Assembly: GCA_025361105.1 (NCBI GenBank)
Contig: JANYAW010000296.1
Span: 1 to 6,114 of the forward strand
Length of the DNA stretch: 6,114 nt
Reading direction: 5' to 3'
Source: Rhodocyclaceae bacterium
GTDB taxonomy: Bacteria > Pseudomonadota > Gammaproteobacteria > Burkholderiales > Rhodocyclaceae
Below are positions 1 through 3,962 of this stretch, piece by piece (the stretch's first letter is position 1; the number at the start of each line of letters is the position of its first letter). The position numbers and the translations under genes were made by a program. The notes under the pieces were generated by a model. It was given only the letters and a program-made list of their open reading frames with translations, ran no database searches and was not told where the DNA came from.

Positions 1-124
1 CGTTTGACCACCAAAATCATTGCTGCGTGCACCATACACTACTGTGCGGAAACCACCATCTTACTCGACCACGTGGGGCGGTCGGATGAAAATTGAGTTG
101 ATTTTCGGATTTGATTCAAAGATA

Positions 125-163
125 CGGAGTGCACGGAAATCACCGCGTCAGTCGTGCATTCCG
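125..163 (+). repeat. Inverted repeat / predicted stem-loop in the channel gene leader
   Basis: Arms CGGAGTGCACG (125-135) and CGTGCATTCCG (153-163) pair over 11 positions, with a single G-T wobble (129/159) and a 17-base loop. No T run follows the right arm, so it does not look like an intrinsic terminator of an upstream gene. It lies about 80 bases before the channel start and could be a leader RNA structure or a protein-binding palindrome. The pairing is directly visible; any function is a guess. Confidence 0.45.
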
Positions 164-231
164 CCTCGCCACGACGAGCCTAAGATAAAATTGTCAGATC
201 AGCACGAATAGCTATTTTTCAGTTTTTTTTT

Positions 232-236
232 AAGGA
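232..236 (+). promoter_or_regulatory. Ribosome-binding site of the channel gene
   Basis: AAGGA lies 7 bases before the ATG at 244, directly after a run of nine T (223-231). It supports the start at 244 over the in-frame ATG at 250, which would be 13 bases away. Confidence 0.7.
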
Positions 237-243
237 TATCGCG

Positions 244-1056
244 ATGGATATGGAATCAATACAAACACTACTTGGCACTGCCGCCACTGAACTAGCCGTC
301 AAAGTGCTAGCCGCCGTCGCTTTCTGGATTGGTGGTCGTTGGTTAATCGGGCGGGTGATCGCCCTGATGCAAGCAGCGATGAATCGCAATCATGTAGACC
401 CGACCTTGACCAAATATCTCGGCTCCATCATCGCTATCGCGCTGAACATTGCGCTGGTTCTCGGCATCTTGGGCTATTTCGGCATACAAACAACTTCACT
501 CGCGGCGATGCTTGCTGGTGCTGGTGTGGCCATTGGTGCAGCGTGGAGTGGTCTGCTGGGCAACTTTGCGGCGGGCGCGTTCATGTTGATTTTGCGTCCG
601 TTCAAGGTTGGTGATTTCGTCAGCATCGGTGGCGTGGTTGGGACGGTGCGCGAGTTGGGCTTGTTCGGCACAACCATCGTGACACCCGACAATGTGATGA
701 CCATTGTCGGCAACGGAAAAATTTTCGGCGATACGATACAGAATTTTTCAGTGCTGCCCTTGCGCCGCGTTGAGCGCGTGGCGCAGTTAGCCAACGGGGT
801 CGACGCACTCGACGCGATTGCCCGCTTCAAAGCAGCGGTGGCCTTGATTCCCAACGTGTCGAAAGAAATGCCGCCCGAAGTTAACCTGCTCGATATCAAG
901 CTTGAAGGCCCACAAATTTCGGTGCGGCCTTACACCCACACCGATCACTATTGGCAAGTTTATTTCGATACCAACGAAGCCATTGTCAAGGTTTGCAAAG
1001 ACGCAGGCTGGCCGGCACCGTCAGCGCTGCATCTGATAAAGCAGCTCGCACCATGA
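244..1056 (+). CDS. MscS-family small-conductance mechanosensitive ion channel
   Basis: A 270-residue inner-membrane channel that would open under membrane tension to release solutes during hypo-osmotic shock. The layout matches E. coli MscS (286 residues): TM1 about 16-40, TM2 about 58-81, and the glycine/alanine-rich pore helix TM3 about 84-120, ending in the family signature LRPFKVGD (117-124). A beta domain follows (GTVRELGLFGTTI, 133-145), then the NGKI motif (157-160) and an alpha/beta cytoplasmic vestibule to the C-terminus. Gly103 aligns with the MscS TM3 kink glycine G113. Aligned by eye from memory, the MscS pore-seal leucines L105 and L109 are Val95 and Ala99 here. The usual PNGK reads GNGK (156-159). 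The start is set by AAGGA 7 bases upstream. The stop overlaps the next gene's start, indicating co-translation. Family assignment is firm; conductance and gating cannot be told from sequence. Confidence 0.93.
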   Translation: MDMESIQTLLGTAATELAVKVLAAVAFWIGGRWLIGRVIALMQAAMNRNHVDPTLTKYLGSIIAIALNIALVLGILGYFGIQTTSLAAMLAGAGVAIGAAWSGLLGNFAAGAFMLILRPFKVGDFVSIGGVVGTVRELGLFGTTIVTPDNVMTIVGNGKIFGDTIQNFSVLPLRRVERVAQLANGVDALDAIARFKAAVALIPNVSKEMPPEVNLLDIKLEGPQISVRPYTHTDHYWQVYFDTNEAIVKVCKDAGWPAPSALHLIKQLAP

Positions 1057-1499
1057 TGCTAAAGCGACTCGCGATCACGTTTTTTGTGCTGGCCTTATTG
1101 ATCGCCGGCTACTTTGCCGTGGTGCTGAACTGGAGCTACTCGACCGGAGAACGCGCGGGCGTGATTCAGAAACTTTCTGACAAAGGCTGGGTCTGCAAAA
1201 CGTGGGAAGGCGAGCTAGTGCAAGCACCCTTCCCCGGTAGCCCGACAGTCGAAAAATTCCCGTTCACCGTGCGTGATGCCACAGTCGCCGCCGAGATCAC
1301 CAAGCTGATGGGCAGGCGGGTCGCAGTGAGTTATGAAGAAAAAGTTGGGTTGCCTACTTCATGCTTCGGCGAGACGCGGCATTACATCACCAAGGTCATC
1401 GCCTCGACTGACATCACGCTGCCACCCGGCATGGTCATTCAGGCAGCGCCCACTGAGGCAATCATCCAGCCGTCTCCGCCGCCATCGCCAGCGAAATAA
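1053..1499 (+). CDS. Small conserved membrane-anchored protein of unknown function
   Basis: A 148-residue protein. An N-terminal hydrophobic segment (about 6-25, after Lys4-Arg5) is an uncleaved membrane anchor or signal sequence, so most of the chain should lie in the periplasm. A compact soluble part follows, with the stretch NWSYSTGERAG (26-36), GWVCKTWEGEL (45-55) and KVGLPTSCFGETR (97-109). From memory, similar short proteins occur in many proteobacteria and are often labelled hypothetical, or wrongly labelled 6-phosphogluconate dehydrogenase; no dehydrogenase motif is present. Cys48 and Cys104 are the only cysteines and could form a disulfide if exported. The tail is proline-rich (PSPPPSPAK). 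The ATG at 1053 overlaps the channel's TGA stop as ATGA and lacks a good Shine-Dalgarno, implying translational coupling; ATG 1056 is an alternative start one codon later. A role with the channel is inferred from context only. Confidence 0.85.
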   Translation: MMLKRLAITFFVLALLIAGYFAVVLNWSYSTGERAGVIQKLSDKGWVCKTWEGELVQAPFPGSPTVEKFPFTVRDATVAAEITKLMGRRVAVSYEEKVGLPTSCFGETRHYITKVIASTDITLPPGMVIQAAPTEAIIQPSPPPSPAK

Positions 1500-1512
1500 A
1501 ACATGCAATAAA

Positions 1513-1529
1513 CAAACTCAATTCCATCG
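1513..1529 (+). repeat. Imperfect 17-bp direct repeat, copy 1
   Basis: CAAACTCAATTCCATCG matches the copy at 1717-1733 at 15 of 17 positions. The copies lie near the two ends of the intergenic gap, about 190 bases apart, and enclose the palindromes. The repeat is visible, but its meaning is unknown. Confidence 0.4.
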
Positions 1530-1537
1530 TCCTGCCA

Positions 1538-1582
1538 GCGGCTGTATCTCTGCGCAGCCAGAGTAGCTATTCGCAGAGCCGC
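1538..1582 (+). repeat. Bulged inverted repeat / predicted stem-loop downstream of the small membrane protein gene
   Basis: CTCTGCG (1548-1554) pairs perfectly with CGCAGAG (1572-1578) across a 17-base loop. An outer clamp GCGG (1538-1541) pairs with CCGC (1579-1582), leaving a 6-base bulge on the left side. It begins 39 bases after the stop at 1499. There is no T run after it, so it is not a classical Rho-independent terminator; it could stabilise a transcript 3' end or be a binding site. Confidence 0.4.
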
Positions 1583-1716
1583 GAAATGGCATCCTGCAAA
1601 TGCAGAGCTAGCCTGTTGCGTGACCGCCATGCAGCATGATTGTTTCCGGTCTTGCCTTTGTTTCCCCTGGTACGGCAATTTCATCATCAGGATCGACTAG
1701 CGGCAACTGAGCGTTG

Positions 1717-1733
1717 CAAATTCAATTCCACCG
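1717..1733 (+). repeat. Imperfect 17-bp direct repeat, copy 2
   Basis: CAAATTCAATTCCACCG is the second copy of the repeat at 1513-1529, differing at two positions. It lies 52 bases before the chosen kinase start and just after the GCAAC-N5-GTTGC palindrome. Confidence 0.4.
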
Positions 1734-1785
1734 CAGCCCCTTTTGTTCTAAATTGGTGACTCAAACCGATGGGACGACTGGCTTA

Positions 1786-3894
1786 ATGCGCACAAACCAA
1801 AAACACCGGCATTTGATTTTGTGTCTGCTGTGCGGCCTGATGCTGTTTTGCGTCTCTGCAATCGGCGCCGACAAATTACTGGACGCCGGGCAGATTGGCG
1901 ATGCGCCAGCGGTGTTGAACCAGTACTTTGATGTCCTGGAGGATGCGGGACGCCAATTGTCTTTGGCCGATGTGCAGAAACCCGAAATCAGCGCGCGTTT
2001 CAAGCCCCCTGTGCTGACTGCCGAGTCGCTCAATTTCGGTCTGTCAGCATCGGCCTACTGGCTGCGATTGAAGCTGCGCAACAATAGCGACCACACTTTG
2101 AATCAACTCCTCGAAATTTCCTATCCGCGGTTGATTCGTGTCGATTTTTTCCGTCTGGCAGCCGGATTGCCCGACCAAGTATTCGAAAGTGGTTATGCCA
2201 GGCCGTTTGCGTCCCGTCCCTACCAGCATCGTTTCTTTGTATTTCCGGTTGCTATGCCTGCGCAAAGCGAACAAGTGATCTATCTGCGTATTGAATCCCG
2301 CACCTCGGTCGAGATACCGGCGAAGTTGTGGAACCGAAGTGCGTTTCATGAAAATGAGCGTACTGATTACATGGTTCAGGCCGCGTTCTTTGGCATGGCG
2401 GCAGCGATGCTGTTATTTAATTTATTGCTGCTGATCTCCTTGCGCGATCGCGGCTATCTGTATTACATCATGTTCGTTGCCAGCAACGTGTTGGCGGTGG
2501 CCTCGCTGACCGGTCTCGCCGTGCAATACCTATGGCAGGACGCACCGGCATGGTCAACCATTTCATTCGCCTTTGCAGCACACCTTTGCGCGATCTTCCT
2601 AGCGGAGTTCATGCGCCATATGATAGGCACCGCAACGCTATTACCGCGGCTAGACAAGGTGCTCAAGGCGACTATCGTCGTCAATGTGGCGGCAGGCGCG
2701 GTGACCCTCTTCTCGTATCAGATTGCCTTGACTCTGTTGATAGCCATTGTCACTGCCCTGCTGATCCTGGGGGTTTCTGTGATGGCTTGCGTCAAGCGCC
2801 AGCGCAGTGCCTATATCTTCCTGGCAGCCTTTGTGGTGTTGCTGATGGGAGTCATTGTGCTTTCCTTGCGCATCTTGGGATTTTTGCCGACCAACTTCAT
2901 CACTGTTAGCGGGATACAGATCGGCGCTGCCGTGGAGATGATCGTTCTGGCATTCGCCCTTGCCGACCGTTTCCATGTCATCCGTGCAGAAAAAGAAAAG
3001 GCGCAAGCACAAATTGTCGAGTCGCTGCGCTCTTCCGAACGCTTGCTGGAGGCGCGCGTCGAAGCGCGGACGGCAGAGTTAGTGGCGTCCATCGCACGTT
3101 TGGAGCGAACTCAGGATGAGCTGGTTCATGCCGAGAAGCTGGCATCGCTTGGGTCGCTGGTGGCAGGCGTGTCACACGAACTAAATACGCCTATCGGCAA
3201 TGCGCTCACCACCGCCTCCACCTTGCAGGATGACGCCAAGGATTTTCAACACATCGTCGCTGAAGGCGGCATCAGGCGATCGGCGCTGGATGGTTTCTTG
3301 CAACGCAGTGTCGACATGAGCGCCTTGTTGGTCCGTTCGTGTTACCGCGCTGCCCACCTGATTAGCAGTTTCAAACAGGTGGCAGTAGACCAGACCTCAG
3401 AGCAGCAACGGCAGTTCGACCTCTTGACACTGATTGAAGACAACGTGGCGTCCTTAAGACCCAGCTTCAGAGGTGCCAGCTGGAACATTGAAGTGGGCGT
3501 ACCAAGCGGCATCAAGTGCGACAGCTATCCCGGCCCATTGGGGCAAGTGTTGGTGAATCTGATTCAAAATGCCGCACTCCACGCTTTTGAGTCCAAAGAA
3601 TCCGGTCTGCTGAGCATTTCCGCGACTGCTACTGCCGACACCATCGAAATCGTTTTGAGTGACAATGGCAATGGCATGACGGAGGAAACTTTGGAGCGCA
3701 TCTTTGAGCCGTTTTTCACTACCAAATTGGGCAAAGGTGGGTCGGGTCTCGGACTGGCGATCTGCCGGAACATTGTCACCGGTGTGCTCGGCGGCCAACT
3801 TGTTGCGACCTCACAGCGCGGCGCAGGCAGCCAATTCATCCTGCGGATTCCGACCGTCGCGCCGCGCGCAGTGAAAAACAAACACATGGTTTAG
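1786..3894 (+). CDS. 7TMR-DISM sensor histidine kinase
   Basis: A 702-residue inner-membrane kinase. A signal peptide (about 1-28, ending in SAIGA) is followed by a periplasmic 7TMR-DISMED2-like domain (about 30-185, with the typical YWLRLKLRN at 91-99). A block of seven predicted membrane helices follows (about 196-397), then a charged coiled coil (about 400-455). The kinase core has an H-box SHELNTPIG with phospho-acceptor His464. The ATP-binding domain shows an N-box (Asn591, Asn595 in VNLIQNAALHAF), G1 box DNGNGM (626-631), F-box FEPFF (640-644) and G2 box GGSGLGLAI (651-659). There is no receiver domain, so it needs a separate partner, most likely the response regulator 68 bases downstream. 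The ATG at 1786 puts the signal peptide at the N-terminus; the same frame extends to a TTG at 1714 (726 residues), giving an unlikely polar extension. Neither start has a strong Shine-Dalgarno. DISMED2 domains are thought to bind carbohydrates or similar ligands; the ligand is unknown. Confidence 0.93.
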   Translation: MRTNQKHRHLILCLLCGLMLFCVSAIGADKLLDAGQIGDAPAVLNQYFDVLEDAGRQLSLADVQKPEISARFKPPVLTAESLNFGLSASAYWLRLKLRNNSDHTLNQLLEISYPRLIRVDFFRLAAGLPDQVFESGYARPFASRPYQHRFFVFPVAMPAQSEQVIYLRIESRTSVEIPAKLWNRSAFHENERTDYMVQAAFFGMAAAMLLFNLLLLISLRDRGYLYYIMFVASNVLAVASLTGLAVQYLWQDAPAWSTISFAFAAHLCAIFLAEFMRHMIGTATLLPRLDKVLKATIVVNVAAGAVTLFSYQIALTLLIAIVTALLILGVSVMACVKRQRSAYIFLAAFVVLLMGVIVLSLRILGFLPTNFITVSGIQIGAAVEMIVLAFALADRFHVIRAEKEKAQAQIVESLRSSERLLEARVEARTAELVASIARLERTQDELVHAEKLASLGSLVAGVSHELNTPIGNALTTASTLQDDAKDFQHIVAEGGIRRSALDGFLQRSVDMSALLVRSCYRAAHLISSFKQVAVDQTSEQQRQFDLLTLIEDNVASLRPSFRGASWNIEVGVPSGIKCDSYPGPLGQVLVNLIQNAALHAFESKESGLLSISATATADTIEIVLSDNGNGMTEETLERIFEPFFTTKLGKGGSGLGLAICRNIVTGVLGGQLVATSQRGAGSQFILRIPTVAPRAVKNKHMV

Positions 3895-3903
3895 CGATTC
3901 GCC

Positions 3904-3919
3904 ATTGCCTGATAGCAAT
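3904..3919 (+). repeat. Short inverted repeat between kinase and regulator genes
   Basis: ATTGC (3904-3908) and GCAAT (3915-3919) pair around a 6-base loop, starting 10 bases after the kinase stop. Five pairs and no T run make it too weak for a terminator, so the kinase and regulator are likely co-transcribed through it. Confidence 0.25.
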
Positions 3920-3946
3920 ATCCGGATTAGCATCGAGAAAAAATAT

Positions 3947-3953
3947 AAGGAGG
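3947..3953 (+). promoter_or_regulatory. Strong ribosome-binding site of the response regulator gene
   Basis: AAGGAGG, close to the full anti-Shine-Dalgarno complement, lies 9 bases before the ATG at 3963. It is much stronger than anything before the kinase start, suggesting the regulator is made in excess of the kinase, as is common for two-component pairs. Confidence 0.8.
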
Positions 3954-3962
3954 CGGCATTTG

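Larger units (their letters stand above)
1..243. other. Leader region upstream of the MscS-type channel gene, no supported gene
   Basis: I see no protein-coding gene here. The + strand frames entering from the left edge either stop within about 95 bases or read as low-complexity His/Cys-rich peptide without any family resemblance. A 63-codon frame at 20-211 has no ribosome-binding site and an unnatural composition. The stretch contains an 11-bp inverted repeat (125-163), an uninterrupted run of nine T (223-231) and the channel's Shine-Dalgarno (232-236). Possible promoter hexamers (TTGATT at 98-103 with GATACG at 121-126, spacing 17) are too weak to call. The region probably carries the promoter and 5' untranslated leader of the channel gene. 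Confidence 0.6.
1500..1785. other. Intergenic region with short repeats, no supported gene
   Basis: These 286 bases separate the channel unit from the two-component unit. No frame here looks like a gene. An 82-codon reverse frame overlapping the end of the small membrane protein has no family resemblance. Visible structure: a bulged stem-loop at 1538-1582, short palindromes CTGCA-AA-TGCAG (1594-1605), CATGC-A-GCATG (1628-1638) and GCAAC-N5-GTTGC (1703-1717), and a 17-bp imperfect direct repeat (1513-1529 and 1717-1733). No stem followed by a T run is seen, so there is no intrinsic terminator I can support. The kinase promoter should lie here. Confidence 0.6.

Noticed and set aside
1..35. Possible start of a divergent gene on the - strand (ATG at 35-33) running off the left edge
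   Set aside because: Only about 11 codons are visible, with no Shine-Dalgarno upstream, so it cannot be supported from this window.
20..211. 63-codon + strand frame in the leader
   Set aside because: No ribosome-binding site, no recognisable domain, and it spans the inverted repeat; composition looks non-coding.
474..899. 141-codon antisense frame inside the channel gene
   Set aside because: A shadow of the MscS frame; its sequence is low-complexity Pro/Ala/Ser with no family features.
1538..1582. Intrinsic terminator for the channel unit
   Set aside because: The stem-loop has a 17-base loop and a bulge, and is followed by GAAATGG rather than a T run.
1439..1687. 82-codon - strand frame across the end of the small membrane protein gene and the intergenic gap
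   Set aside because: No family resemblance or clear ribosome-binding site, and it overlaps a better-supported gene; likely chance.
3904..3919. Terminator separating kinase and regulator genes
   Set aside because: Only five base pairs and no T run; a co-transcribed pair is more likely.
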